A DNA stretch of 64,000 bases, from positions 22,010,001-22,074,000 of the forward strand of contig NC_091976.1 in NCBI RefSeq assembly GCF_036711975.1. Reading direction: 5' to 3'. Numbering within the stretch: the first letter of the stretch is position 1; the number at the start of each line of letters is the position of its first letter. A program made the position numbers and the translations under genes. This document shows, in pieces, positions 19,900 through 30,997 of the stretch. The stretch comes from Onthophagus taurus (taxonomy: Eukaryota > Arthropoda > Insecta > Coleoptera > Scarabaeidae). Below the pieces are notes generated by a model. The model worked only from the letters and a program-made list of their open reading frames with translations, was not told the DNA's origin and ran no database searches.

Positions 19900-21630
19900 C
19901 GAGGATAAATGGAATGTTTCACGTGGTGCTGGTGGAATGGACGACTCCTCTGAGTAGTGGCTTCGATTCTTTCAACTACAAGTCATTCTTTAGCGTTGTA
20001 CTCTTTAAAGCGGTTTTACATTGACAAATATTAGATGGTGATGTTGAAAGAAGCACATTGAATCTGCCTTCAGCTACGAACGTGGAAGTTCTATTTATCT
20101 ATCTTGGGGATGATGCTTTTTCATAATCATGTAATGTTATGAATGAAAGTAAAACAAGTATTTTTATCTATCGGTTAAAACGGAAAATGCATTTGGAATA
20201 TTTTGGAAATCAGGTAACAGTAACAAAAATAACTTTGACTGAGATCAAACAATCTTTATAGCACTAAAGAATGCTTTTATGTAGAATCTGAGACTACTGG
20301 AAATGTTATTCAAGGACGAAATGTTAAAGTGTTCCAAAGTATTCCAAACTTATTGCTTTGTTGGCATTGCCAATCGCCATAGTGGCGATGCTATTTTCGG
20401 GATAAGATTCTTTTCAATGTAATTATTACACTGCTCTGCTTGAATATGACGAAAGTTTGCAACGTCGACAATTTTCGATGATCCGAACTATTGTGTCACC
20501 CACAAAACTTGATAGATTGTCTAGAATTTGAGAAAGTACTGAGGGAGATGTATGTTAAAGGATGTTCTATTAATTATGTCTATGAATTATTGTAGCATCT
20601 TCATGTCCACCCACATCAAATCATCATCAACCGACAACAAAGGTACTCATTACTAGTACTATTAATTCAGATTACAGCGTCCATTTGGGAAAAGATCTTC
20701 AACATAATTATTTTCATATACATATTCCAATTTTTTTTTTATTGATATGTCTACAAATGTCTTAATAATCATGTTTTTTTTTGGTTATAATTGATTGTAA
20801 ATAAGTTAACTTTGTAATATTAAAATAAAACTGAAAGATTAATCTAGAAATGGATAACTTCATTGAAAAGAAATTAATTTGATGAAAATTTCATAAGAAT
20901 TTACAATAAAATTAATTATTGACTATTTTAAATAATTTTGTATGTTTAATTGTAAGTTATATTGAATTGTTTCATTTATATATTTTATACATTACCCCCA
21001 ATAAAATTTTTAATAAAAAAAAAATTCAAATATTCTATTTAGTAATGGTACTTTAAAATTTTACACCTTCCATAAACATTAATGAATACTGACGATGCAT
21101 TTTAGCAATTTTGCACATTGCGAAAAGCCGGTACCAATAAAAACAACTATCAATTAAACACCTCTGCTGCTACAACCTCCATTTACAAACGTTCCCGGTC
21201 TGAAAAAAATAAATAAAAGGCCCTTCGTTTTCATTCGCTGATAACACAATCGGGTAAATCCCTTAAAATCGCATTCCGATGAGTCAACTGAAATAACAAT
21301 ACATTGAGAAATGTGGGTACTTAACCGGAAACGATAACATTATTTGACAAGAGTGACAAAAATAAATAATAAAATACTTTTAAAAATTTATTGAACATTA
21401 ACTTAATTAACTTAAATTATGAAAAAAATCTAATAAATTAATCAATAAATATAGTCTTAAAAATACATGTCCTCTTTTTGAGGTTAGAGATGATTCTGAT
21501 CTGTATCAGATTCGATTTGAAATCGTTTAAAGATATCGAAACACGGCCTGGAAAAATAAAACTAGGTTAATTAAGTTAATTGGATTAAAACATCATGAAA
21601 TATACCTTCTCCTTAATTATAATTAATACC
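19900..21630. other. Intergenic stretch, nothing firmly recognised
   Basis: There is no supported gene between the LINE fragment and the next peptide gene. Minus-strand frames at 21150-21300 and 21484-21547 have cysteines and are preceded by pyrimidine-AG sequences that could be splice acceptors. I could not link either to a signal peptide exon, so they are not called as genes. Confidence 0.35.
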
Positions 21631-21632
21631 TT

Positions 21633-21836
21633 CTAATAAATTGGTCTACATTTCCCAGTGGGATCTCGAATAGTTCCGGACAAACACGTGGCCTGAATAA
21701 TATTCGCCGTGTTTATTGGAGGATTATGTTTAAAAAAGGTATCAAAGGTTATCCATTCACTATTAGTTTTATTTACGGCGATCGATAAAAATACTATTAA
21801 TAAACAAACTAAAACTTTTGCTTTACAGAACGACAT
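21633..21836 (-). CDS. GBP/ENF-like secreted cytokine precursor, 67 aa
   Basis: One exon encodes 67 residues. The signal peptide is KAKVLVCLLIVFLSIAVNKT. A short pro-region (WITFDTFFKHNPPINTA) precedes IIQATCLSGTIRDPTGKCRP and IY. The loop of 11 residues and the order C-x2-G, PTG, x-C-R-P-x-[FY] closely match GBP (C-x2-G-Y ... DGRCKPTF). No dibasic site precedes the module, so processing, if any, must use another protease. Two TGATAA sites at 21898-21903 and 21915-21920 lie 60-85 bases upstream. The gene starts the second half of the cluster after a 7-kb stretch of repeats. The product is presumed to be an extracellular signalling peptide. Confidence 0.8.
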   Translation of the reverse strand: MSFCKAKVLVCLLIVFLSIAVNKTNSEWITFDTFFKHNPPINTANIIQATCLSGTIRDPTGKCRPIY

Positions 21837-22042
21837 TTTTTTAACACTCGATATTATATTATACCTTGTCGGATACTAACTAAATGTGACAATCGTCTGA
21901 TAAAGGTAGACACCTGATAAAGATTGGAATGTAATATTGTTTAAACATATTAGTACACTAAATTACATTTTTTCCAAGAAAATAATCATAAAGTAATCAA
22001 AACTAAAATAAACAAATATGATTTTGTAAAGAAAAATTTATT

Positions 22043-22317
22043 TCAATTCAAATGATTAATGGGTAGAAATAATCGTTTTCGACATAGTCCTCTGATAAAA
22101 ACACCACCATTACAATTCACGAATATAATATGTCTTGGCTGAGGCACAATTCTTAAAAATATTATTTTAATTAAATCGATATAAATAAATGTACAAGACA
22201 TCATTTTTACCTGTTTTCTAAGATTTTTTCTTGTTGTATAACGTAACCTTCACTCGTGACAACACCGATTACAAAAACGATAAGTAACAAACAAGCAATA
22301 CCTGGATTTGGCTTCAT
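22043..22317 (-). CDS. GBP/ENF-like secreted peptide, two exons, 71 aa
   Basis: Exon 1 (22317-22211) encodes MKPNPGIACLLLIVFVIGVV, then TSEGYVIQQEKILEN, and ends in phase 2 before GTAAAA. The 59-base intron ends TTTTTAAG. Exon 2 (22151-22043) continues IVPQPRHIIFVNCNGGVFIR and GLCRKRLFLPINHLN. The join keeps the frame and gives 71 residues. The module C-x2-G-V-F-x2-G-x-C-R-K fits the family, but the loop is only 9 residues and the tail extends beyond the usual F. This tail makes it the most divergent member that still has all key residues. The signal peptide comes from the ATG at 22317; the frame open upstream of it lacks that character. Confidence 0.7.
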
Positions 22318-22805
22318 GTTTGCGTTTTCGTAAAAAGATTGAATGAAATGGAGAGTTTCGAGACGAATTTTTATATCAAACTGATCACGCTGCACCTGTT
22401 TCAGATTATAAACTGTTTACTTTTTGAGTTACGCATTTGAAAGATAAAGTATTTCGATAAACATTAGGTAGGTATATACTTTATTAACAATTTATAAAAA
22501 AATCTAGAATCGTCGGCAAATTTCTTAAGATTGTTTATAAATTTATTGCGGTAAATATTGGTGGTTCTTATCTTCTTGTATTAATATTTAAAGAACTATA
22601 TTGATAATAATGAATCTATTTTTTTCAATTTTACAATGTGGGTTGGTCACAATGTTCAAAAGAAGTTCTATTTAGATTAAAAAGGTCTTGACCTATGCGA
22701 TAATAAGGACAAAGATGAATGAAAGGAAATCTCAAACAGCCAATTTTAGAAGCAGTCTTAAAAGAGATCTTCCAGTTCAAAGTCATTTTCCGTTTATTCT
22801 CGAAA

Positions 22806-23597
22806 ATGTTATTATTTTGTTTTTTTAATTTTTTTAGTTTCGTTTCAATCATTTTTGGTCAATATTATCCAAATTACCCAAATTATGGACAACAACCTTA
22901 TCAAAACATCCCAACGGAAATCATCGACGTACCCACTGGTGTTAATCTTCAACAAAGATATCCGATAAACAACTCACCAAATTTACAACATTATAAACCA
23001 AATGCTTACGGATATCCTTATCCATACAATTATGGAATGTATTATCCACAAAGACAACAAACGTTTCCTGCATTTCCTCGACAACTACAACAACAGAATT
23101 TTCAAGGATTTAAACAAATTCCAAAGAACATGTTTAAAAACCCCACCCCGGAATTTCCAAACGGGTACTACGTAATACCCGGGAGTCAACATGAAGTTGT
23201 TGTACCACCTGAAAGTGGTAAAATATCGCCATCCAATGCAACATCCAACGAAACAATTCAAGAACATCCAGAGTATGTAATAAAACAAACCAGTCAAAGA
23301 TATCAATCGGGAAATCAAAATCCGACGAAAATAACATCGAGTACCGTGGAATATAAACCCTTCCGCACCGTTTTAACGAGATACATCGATAAAAATGGAA
23401 CGCCTATTATTAAATTGGAGAACGAAAATGGTACTTTGACTTTGGCTGATAAAGGATCAACCAGTCTTAGCATTAATAACGGTAAACTTGAAATTAACGG
23501 AGTTGATCCATCATCGAAAACAACCACAATAGAATCTGATTATGTTACTTCTGAACCAGAGAATGCTACACCAAAAGATGTATCTACATGGATTTAA
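22806..23597 (+). CDS. Secreted Tyr/Pro/Gln-rich protein, 263 aa
   Basis: The ATG at 22806 gives a signal peptide (MLLFCFFNFFSFVSIIFG). The frame is open 29 codons upstream but is not signal-like there. The mature protein starts QYYPNYPNYGQQPYQNIP and is rich in Tyr, Pro, Gln and Asn up to about residue 125. Then follow a YYVIPGSQHEVVVPPESG segment, several N-glycosylation sites (NAT, NET, NGT), and a more regular part from about 190 with LTRYIDKNGTPIIKLENENG. I know no named family for it. It resembles secreted structural or cuticle-like proteins in composition. The shared YYPNYPNY start shows that it is a diverged paralog of 26112-26888, on the opposite strand 2.5 kb away. AATAAA follows at about 23677. 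Confidence 0.75.
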   Translation: MLLFCFFNFFSFVSIIFGQYYPNYPNYGQQPYQNIPTEIIDVPTGVNLQQRYPINNSPNLQHYKPNAYGYPYPYNYGMYYPQRQQTFPAFPRQLQQQNFQGFKQIPKNMFKNPTPEFPNGYYVIPGSQHEVVVPPESGKISPSNATSNETIQEHPEYVIKQTSQRYQSGNQNPTKITSSTVEYKPFRTVLTRYIDKNGTPIIKLENENGTLTLADKGSTSLSINNGKLEINGVDPSSKTTTIESDYVTSEPENATPKDVSTWI

Positions 23598-23599
23598 AT

Positions 23600-26100
23600 G
23601 ATGGGGCGTTTAAATAATAATAATAGTATTTTTTATTAATCGTTTTTTTCCGTATGAATTGTATTTTGTAACAAATAAAGAATTTAAATAATTTTAATAA
23701 TTTTCATTTTTCTCACTACAATTATCTTTTCAACCCTAGAAAATAACTACTACACAAGCGTATCCACTATTTAAAACGTCTATACAACATAGGTTCACCA
23801 TGGTTTGAAACATTTATTTCTTTACACAGCGTATTGACAACAACTTTATTAATACCTATAAATTCTTGCTGTAACAATGAAAGAAATATTTTGTCTTCGC
23901 CGGCAGATTATAACGATTCTACACCAACCACACTTAAATCTAAAGTAACTCGTTCGTTCATAATTTGGTCAACACGGTACTTCAAAGTAACTTAGAAATA
24001 TTCGATTTTCGCTTGGAATCCAATGACTCTGAGCTACTTCGTCATAATTTGTTGACTAATTTACAAATTAACCAAGTAGTCCAGCGTAACATCTTTACCA
24101 AACCATCCATTACAGAACCAAGTTTACTACATTCCAAAGATGTGTTTGGACTATAGAGGAAATTAAGCACAGCGCAACCGTTATTGTTTGAAACATTAGT
24201 ACTGCAATGTTTGCAGTGGTACCTTGACGAAAATGTGACGAATACAACCATGCTATATCTGCCAGATTAAAATTCTATTAAGAAACACTTCCCCGTGTAG
24301 GATGACGCCGCCGTATCTGATTGCCGGTACGGCTGAAGAAGGGAAAATGGGAAATGGAAAGTGAAATGTTATTGCGAGATGGATGGTGACAAGGTGAGAT
24401 TGGAATGGGATGAAGTAGAAAGGAAAAAATGGTGTCAACACTGCGATGTTGGCTATATTCGGTGGGAGGGCGATAGGAGAGCGCAAGATACTAGACACAG
24501 TCACAACTACACATGCGGAGCTTCAAGCCATCATCAAGGTATATATTATTGATTAACAAAACAATGACTGTGGACTGTCTGAGAAGGCATAAAAAACATA
24601 CGTGGTAGTAATAATAGGTCGTGTACTGGGATGGATGGACTGAAGTAAGGATGGTATAAAGCGAGTGGATAATGTGACAGAGAATTAGTGGAAAGAGAGG
24701 CTAGGAACCTATTTAAGCAAAGTATGTGTTCAGGAAGAAAGTGTGTAAGAAATAAGGGAAGCATGGAGGATGACATTAAGGGACCCGAACTAAGACTGGG
24801 AAATGTAAGGAATTGGCTAAATCGATGACCATTTATAGATTATCCTAGCCACTTTTCGATGTACGATCTTCAAGTGTAGCCCATATCTGGATCTCGTTCT
24901 GGAGAATATTATACGATAAACGTACCAGATACGGAAACAATAAATCCAAGGACACTTATTTGCTCACAGAAACCATCAAAAATCCAAATTACTCGGGTAA
25001 ACGAAAAATAGAAAAGCCACTGGAAGCAAGTCCATAGTATTAATGGGCACGATAATTGATTATCATCACCCTAACTCATTTAAGCCGTTCTCTAACATTA
25101 ATTAAAGAAGATTTCTCCACTGACAATGTATATCTCAGAAAGTCTGCATAACACTGTTGTTTAGCTACAACTATAACTACTGTTAACTACTAAAACTCCC
25201 GACGTAATTTAATTATAGGTGACGACAAGATAAAAATGAATAGTAAGAAAAACGTTCAGAAGAGAGTAGAAAGTATCACAATCGGATAATATTTCTTCAA
25301 AAAAATAACCTCTATTACCTCGGCCGCAAGCGACCTCGGCTACCATTTCCTTACCAGTGTCAATTGTATTAGCTCTGATGGTATGTCTTCAACAAAGTAG
25401 CCTTTCTTGCCTCGGCCACAAGCGACCTCGGTTATTATTTCTTTAATAGCGTCGATTGTAGTTGCTCGGATAATATTAAAGTAGTTTCTAGTGCCACCAG
25501 TAAGTTAACCCTTACTGCTGGGATTAAGACCAGCAAGTGTAATCAACCCCCGCAGCAACCTTATTCTAAGTTTGAATAAATAACAAATCATTTTTTTTTA
25601 TTTACTAATAATGATCAAATGTTTTGTGTATCTCTATTAGTGTCAATAAGTTGATAACTTCTCAAGTACGTGATGCCTAAATAATGAAGCAAGAAGAAGA
25701 AAACAATATTTATTTGGACTTATAATAAAAATAATAACAAATACGAAAAGAAATACATATATAAAACAAATATAAAAAAGAGTTCAAAAGGGCTATAGAC
25801 CTTCCTGCCCATTAATGAAGCAATTTAGTGTCATCTTGCTAAATTGATCAATGTGCGATCATTAAATTTAAAGTCGAAAATGGCGCCTAAATAATTTACT
25901 GTTGAGTCATAATCACACTGTTAATTAAATAATTGCAGCGAATTGTGTTTATAATAAAACAGATAAGATTATATTTAGAAAGGTAACCTGCATTCGCATA
26001 GATTAAACTGGAAATTAATCTGAAAGTTGTGCGTTTAAAATAATAAACTAAGACTATTTATTTTTGAATAATAAAAAGATTACAAAAAAATAATATTTGG
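23600..26100. other. Intergenic stretch with dispersed repeats
   Basis: No firm gene is present. The frame 23965-24156 (with CLQWYLDENV read further on, near 24215) resembles a protein fragment but matches nothing I can name. From 24300 to 25000 the plus strand has broken frames (THAELQAII) that may be a LINE RNase H remnant. Two copies of CCTCGGCCGCAAGCGACCTC lie at 25318-25433. Confidence 0.35.
25318..25433. repeat. Two copies of a CCTCGGCC-RCAAGCGACC dispersed motif
   Basis: CCTCGGCCGCAAGCGACCTC at 25318 recurs as CCTCGGCCACAAGCGACCTC at 25411. Each is followed by GG(C/T)TA, ATTTC and a CAATTGTA-like segment. The same core appears at 8697, several times at 47490-47885, and inverted at 51011. 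The spacing of about 93 bases between the two copies suggests a short tandem unit. Confidence 0.6.
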
Positions 26101-26111
26101 TATAATTGTAA

Positions 26112-26888
26112 TTAATTAAAAAAAGAAAAAAGTTTCCTTGGTTTCTCCGTTGGTTTTTCTGTTTGATCTTCATCTAAATTATCGTAGTCTTCATCATCTT
26201 CATCTACAGTTGCTAAATCTTCATCATTGTCATCCAAATCAACATTTTCATTTTCATACTGAGGTTTATAATCGACATAATCATTTACGTTGATTACAAT
26301 TTGATTTTCATCATGACCACCATTATTTTCTTCGGTACTATTATTTGTATCGTTTGGAACTGATTGTGAATTTATTCCATCACGGATATTTAAGAGATCA
26401 GTTAAGTCAACTTTTTCTTCACTATCCTTATTTTCCACTTTTTTAGTATCTTTATCGACGTTAATATCAAACACAGTACTAATTCCTGGGTTAATATTTG
26501 GAGAAGAAGGAGGAGTGTATTGATTTATTGGAACGAAATTAGGATTTTCGTTTAAATTATTGATTTGATGAAATCCTTGCTGAGGATAACTATAAAGGTG
26601 GTTAACATCATTTTGGATTTTTTTGTTTAAATATTTGTAATAATCAGTGAAATCTTGGAGTTTTTCGAATTTGAATTGGGAGGAAAGTGGTTGATGAGTA
26701 ATTTGAAATCGAGGTTGAACCGCAATTTGGGGATATGATCGATAATAGTTGTTGTATGGTGCATAGATTTGGTAATTCGGATAATTAGGGACGTGATAAT
26801 AATTTGGATAATTAAATGGATAATACAGACCTTGGGCGGTGGTGAAAATTATTGAAAAAATAAAAACTATTTTAAATCGAAACAACAT
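26112..26888 (-). CDS. Secreted Tyr/Asn-rich protein with an acidic tail, 258 aa
   Basis: From the ATG at 26888 a signal peptide (MLFRFKIVFIFSIIFTTAQG) is followed by repeats of YPNY (LYYPFNYPNYYHVPNYPNYQ) and a Tyr-rich head. The middle is polar and includes FEKLQDFTDYYKYLNKKIQN. A strongly acidic part follows from about residue 205 (VDLDDNDEDLATVDEDDEDY), then TEKPTEKPRKLFSFFN. I recognise no named family. The head pairs it with 22806-23597 as a paralog, but the tails differ fully: one is beta-like and Thr-rich, the other poly-acidic. The acidic tail could bind calcium or basic partners; this is inference. TGATAA near 26979 lies about 90-100 bases upstream. Confidence 0.75.
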   Translation of the reverse strand: MLFRFKIVFIFSIIFTTAQGLYYPFNYPNYYHVPNYPNYQIYAPYNNYYRSYPQIAVQPRFQITHQPLSSQFKFEKLQDFTDYYKYLNKKIQNDVNHLYSYPQQGFHQINNLNENPNFVPINQYTPPSSPNINPGISTVFDINVDKDTKKVENKDSEEKVDLTDLLNIRDGINSQSVPNDTNNSTEENNGGHDENQIVINVNDYVDYKPQYENENVDLDDNDEDLATVDEDDEDYDNLDEDQTEKPTEKPRKLFSFFN

Positions 26889-27118
26889 TTTTCTTCTTAT
26901 GTAATTTACCAAGTGTTTTTTGAGACTGATGTGATTTTTGCGATTCAAAGGTTGTTATAAACAACAAAACGCTGACCTTAATGATAATAAATATCTTATT
27001 CTTTATTCATTAATGTAATCTTTTTAACACAATAATTTATTAATTTTTAACTTGGTATATGTGGTTGCCTATAAATAAATATCATCACAAAAATAAGTTA
27101 AATTATTTTTTAAACTCC

Positions 27119-27383
27119 TTAAAATTGTTTCCTACATATTTGTCTTTGATCCAAAATTTGACCCTGTGGACAATTTTTTCTAACGTTTACTAAAAATCGA
27201 TTATCCAAAATATCTTCAGTAGCTAAAAAATGGCAAGAATAATTTTTTACCTTATTATATTCCTTACTTACTTGTCAATATTGGATCATCAGGATGAATA
27301 ATCCTATCAGGATCCATCTTCGTTTGTGAAACTGCATTTGTTAATAGGATGAGTAATAGAAAAAATAAAAACCACGTTCTCAT
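27119..27383 (-). CDS. GBP/ENF-like secreted peptide, two exons, 71 aa
   Basis: Exon 1 (27383-27272) encodes MRTWFLFFLLLILLTNAVSQ, then TKMDPDRIIHPDDPIL, and ends in phase 1 before GTAAGTAAGG. The 49-base intron ends CCATTTTTTAG. Exon 2 (27222-27119) starts TTEDILDNRF and ends VNVRKNCPQGQILDQRQICR, then KQF. The spliced frame is exact (216 bases, 71 residues). The module keeps C-x2-G, an 11-residue loop and C-R-K-x-F; the second glycine is replaced by Gln. RK before NC is a possible convertase site. The gene is head-to-head with 27591-27917 (207 bases between start codons), so the two may share a promoter. No GATA site is obvious in that spacer. Confidence 0.8.
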
Positions 27384-27590
27384 CGTGTCTAAATTTATAC
27401 GTCCTCCTTTTTCTGTTGGAAACAGCACATCCACACGAGCATTACCAAATGAATAAGAAGGTAATTAGCCTTCGAGGAACTTCCGAAAGGTCGTGGAACC
27501 GGTTTGATCACGATCGGATTCTCTTTATAAGCATTGAAAAAACTCGCACAATGTGATGTATTGTTACGGCAGAATAACAAGCTTTAAAAA

Positions 27591-27917
27591 ATGGAAACGA
27601 AGATTTTAAACGTTGTCATCGTAACACTAATTATAGTTATTGCGCCGTTAATCACCCCAACAGTTCAAACGAGCATATACATAAATGATAAGATAGAACC
27701 GGCAACGACAGACGGTACGATTTAATTCTTATTTTTTAGTTGCGTTAAATATAAATTAATCAATTATCATGTTTATACCATTTTGCGAAATTTATGTTCG
27801 TTTAAACGTTTTGTAGTGTACTCGTTTCGTTATTTACTTAAAGTTCGACCAAATTGTCCTGAGGGGATGAAAATTACTGGTAGAGGAATTTGTAGGAGAG
27901 TTTTAAGAAGAAATTAA
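27591..27917 (+). CDS. GBP/ENF-like secreted peptide, two exons, 74 aa
   Basis: Exon 1 (27591-27714) encodes METKILNVVIVTLIIVIAPL, then ITPTVQTSIYINDKIEPATT, and ends in phase 1 before GTACGA. Exon 2 (27817-27917), after a 102-base intron ending GTTTTGTAG, continues VYSFRYLLKVRPNCPEGMKI and TGRGICRRVLRRN. The module has C-x2-G, an 11-residue loop with G-R-G-I-C-R-R, and a very basic end that replaces the usual aromatic residue. It is divergent to 27119-27383. Its stop is only 67 bases before the next ATG on the same strand (27985). The shared intron phase and position with its neighbours argue for descent from one two-exon ancestor. Confidence 0.8.
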
Positions 27918-27984
27918 GTAAGTAAGAAATTTACTACAAAAAATGTTCTAATTTCCGTTAACATTTTATTCTTTACAGGAAAAC

Positions 27985-28274
27985 ATGTATTCAAAATTGT
28001 TGATTTTTATTTGTATATTAACGGCGTCGTTTTGTGACGACAGAATATACTTTATAGATAACGATAATAATATCAAAATAGTTACCACTACAGCGGGTAA
28101 GTTTTAGTTTTATAAATTACGTTTTGTTGCTACATTTTTGTTTTCACATTAGAATCACCAATCACTATTGAAACTCGATTTATGGTAACCGCTCCAAAAC
28201 TTCAAACCAGGAAATGCACATATAGTAATGAAAAATTTATTATGGGAAGATGTCGACCAGTATTTGGAAATTAA
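27985..28274 (+). CDS. GBP/ENF-like secreted peptide, two exons, 77 aa
   Basis: Exon 1 (27985-28096) encodes MYSKLLIFICILTASFCDDR, then IYFIDNDNNIKIVTTTA, and ends in phase 1 before GTAAGT. Exon 2 (28153-28274), after a 56-base intron ending TTTTCACATTAG, continues ESPITIETRFMVTAPKLQTR, then KCTYSNEKFIMGRCRPVFGN. The 11-residue loop and the G-R-C-R-P-x-F end match GBP strongly. The glycine of C-x2-G is replaced by Ser, and the aromatic residue after it is lost. The gene follows 27591-27917 with only 67 bases between, so it either has a very compact promoter or shares a transcript. RK before the first cysteine is a possible cleavage site. The likely product is a secreted cytokine-like peptide. 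Confidence 0.75.
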
Positions 28275-28955
28275 TTAGAATAATAAAAATTTTATTAAAA
28301 TTATCTAATTTAGTTTAATTCATAATGTATTTAGTTTAATCAATACTAACTCACTAAGTATTAGCAGATCATTATTTTACAATAATTATAATGATGATGA
28401 TGATTACATATTTATTAATTAGAAAAAACAAAAATGACGACGTAGTGACATTTTGATTAAAATTGCGCTTAAGTTTTAAGATTGGAAATGAAGGTGACTA
28501 CAAACAAGAAGAAATTGAAATTAATCTGTTTTTAAACTGATTCTCGCATTTTTATTAACAAAATTAACATGTTTCAATCCATCTGTTGCGCTTAACGAGG
28601 AAGCTTGATAATTAAGTTGTTGAATGCTGTTAGATCAATTTGGATATCAACCTCAAATTCATATTATTCTACGTAAACTAGAGACAATTAAAGACATTGG
28701 ATCGTGAAATTAATATTGTTTATCGCCTCAAATACAATTGTGTGTTATTGAGAGTTGTCATTTTATTCCAGATAGCATTACAGTAACAACAACTTATTAC
28801 GGGAACTTCCTGCTTAAGTAGTTAGCAGACACATAAAGTTAAAACACTGAATTCAATTAACCAGAATAAAAAAAAACTTATATTTTACAAAAACATAAAG
28901 CAATATTCGGATTTCAGCCACAAAAATGAAATTATCAATGTATAGGTACAATATT
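28275..28955. other. AT-rich intergenic stretch, nothing recognised
   Basis: No gene or clear repeat is seen between the last right-group peptide gene and the LINE that begins near 28960. Confidence 0.4.
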
Positions 28956-28959
28956 TTCA

Positions 28960-30165
28960 CAAGCTCTTTGATGAAACCGATGAGGTCGAAGCAAATGCCA
29001 ATGAGAGTAATAGCCTCAAAACATGGAAGCGAATTGAGGTAGTGCTGCGGAAGCGATTAAAAAACTAAAATGCAACAAAGCTCTAAAAATCGACGAACTT
29101 TCAACAGAACTAATACAAGCCGGAGAAATATGGAAGACGGAAAAGTTCCTTAGAGAATATAAAATCGGCATAATTTATGCTGTATTCAAAAAAGGGGATA
29201 AACTGATTTCCTCGAATTATAGACTAACCATATAGAATAACCTTGCTTGTAATAGCTTGCAAAGTGTTCATGCAGATAATCCATAGACAGCTAACTCCAG
29301 TTGCAGAAACGATCATAGGAGATTACCAAGCTGGTTTTAAAGGTAATCGATCCATTATACCGATTATATCGATTACACAATGGCTTATGATACAGTAAAA
29401 CGACAAGAAATATGGAAAATGCTGGAAGAGTTCCAAATTCTACTAAAGATACGAAACCTGATAAGATATGAAGTGAAAGACACCAAGGGTCAATGTAAAA
29501 TAAGCAACCTTCTGTCAGAGGAGTTTGAAATTGAACGCGATCTGAAGCAGGGGGACGTCCTATCGCCGCTAGTGTTTAATCTCGTCCTGGAAAGGTACGA
29601 TATACAATCGTCAACTTCAAGTACTGACGTCTGCGGATGATGTATCAGTTATAGAAAGAAGAAGAGCAGCGTTAGAGGAAGGCCTTATACATTTAAATGA
29701 TGGTCGAAAATACCTGGGTCTGCAAATAAGTGAAAAGAAAAGCAAATATATAGTAACTGGGTGTAGATTACCTCAACAGGGAGCAGTCCAGATTAAAGGT
29801 AATCTTCAATAAACTTCATCAGAAGTTGTTAAACAGGTTTGAAAGAAAAATATGAGACAATTAAGAGAACTATCAATGAGAAAGAACTATTCATAAGAGA
29901 ACTATAGGAAGGCCCAGAACTATCAAAGTGGATTGAAGCCCAGAGACTGAGGTGGCTGAGACACGTATAGAGATTACTGAGAGAGATGGTGCGAAGAGTA
30001 CTCACTCAAACACCAGAGAGCCATGGAACAAGAGGAAGCCCAAGGGGGCGATCGATGGACAATATTAGGGAGGATTTGTGCGCTGCAGATGTATAACTGA
30101 GGCAATTTACTCAAAATCGAGACTAATGGAGCCGTATTGTGAAAGAGACCAAAGCTCATAATGAG
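28960..30165 (+). mobile_element. Decayed LINE with RT and C-terminal domain
   Basis: The plus strand has, in order, the N-terminal RT part (AIKKLKCNKALKIDELSTEL, IWKTEKFLREYKIGIIYAVF), then MAYDTVKRQEIWKMLEE and IERDLKQGDVLSPLVFNLVL. The catalytic box is degraded. After it come GRKYLGLQISEKKSKYIVTG and the end block IEAQRLRWLRHV plus PRGRSMDNIREDL, which matches the RLRWLGHVxRM ... RWxDxVxxDL end of common insect non-LTR elements. Several stops and frame changes are present, and the 5' endonuclease domain is missing. It is a 5'-truncated dead copy. Confidence 0.8.
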
Positions 30166-30990
30166 GTGTGCTGCAATAGTGTGTATGTATAAAGGCAGTG
30201 TGGTGAGATTGTAACTAAAATATCATATATAAAAACTACCGTTATCGTCAGACTCAATGTTCTTCTTCCACTTCTTTTAGACGTGTCTATACAATTCTGA
30301 ATTGATAGGCGAAGTGTGATGTACACTGGAAGCTGTCCTTCCACCTTTTGGCTATTCTTCCTGATGTTTGAGTACCTGTTGATTTTCATTCTAATATTAT
30401 ACGCCGGAATTTGCTCTAATGTATATATTCTTCTTTCTGATGCATATATTTCTTATCCGGTCTCTTCTAGTCTTTCCTAGGATAGTTCGAATCGTTTGAA
30501 TTCGGCAACATTTAGCATGCTCCTAATTTTGCTCGTGTCTTCCCGTTTTTGTTTTCCCACAAGTTTTACAAGTTCTTACCTTGTATCATATCTATTAATA
30601 TTAAACAATTTCTCTTAAACATCCTGAAAAATCTGCTCTCAAAATAATTTTTCCTCAGTTAATGCGAGTCGTGCTAGTAAATGTAGAATTGTTTGAAACA
30701 AGGTTCTATCAGAGTTCAATTCTCGGTTTCAAATTGACTTAATTAATATGAAGGTCAGTTTTTGAAATGAAACACTTTATATGAGAATATTTTTTGGAAA
30801 TGTTCTTTTTAAATAAATCCATTCTTAAATGTTATTTAAGTAAATATTTAATAGTTGATAAGAAATGTCTCAAAACGCAATTAAACACATTGTTATTAAA
30901 CATTTAAACCTTTTATTAATATAATATATAAACATTGTGTAATATTCTCATTTACAGTAATAAAACGAGGAAAAACTCTCTATTTCAAAT
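30166..30990. other. Intergenic stretch, nothing recognised
   Basis: The sequence is AT-rich with no supported open frame. The right end contains the poly(A) side of the minus-strand gene at 30998-31343. Confidence 0.4.
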
Positions 30991-30997
30991 ATCAAAT

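Noticed and set aside
21150-21300. Minus-strand frame with SSECDFKGFTRLCYQRM and RPGTFVNGGCSSRGV, preceded by acceptor-like AG sites; a possible further cytokine tail.
   Set aside because: The cysteine spacing does not fit the family, no signal-peptide exon of matching phase was found, and the frame runs through a TTTATTTTTTTCAG that looks intronic.
21484-21547. Minus-strand exon-like piece PCFDIFKRFQIESDTDQNHL with a 3' splice-like start.
   Set aside because: It lies downstream of the stop codon of the 21633-21836 gene and is more likely a 3' UTR exon or chance. Only one cysteine is present.
27395-27580. Minus-strand 61-codon frame just upstream of a cytokine gene.
   Set aside because: It occupies the shared promoter region of two divergent genes and has no signal peptide or family motif.
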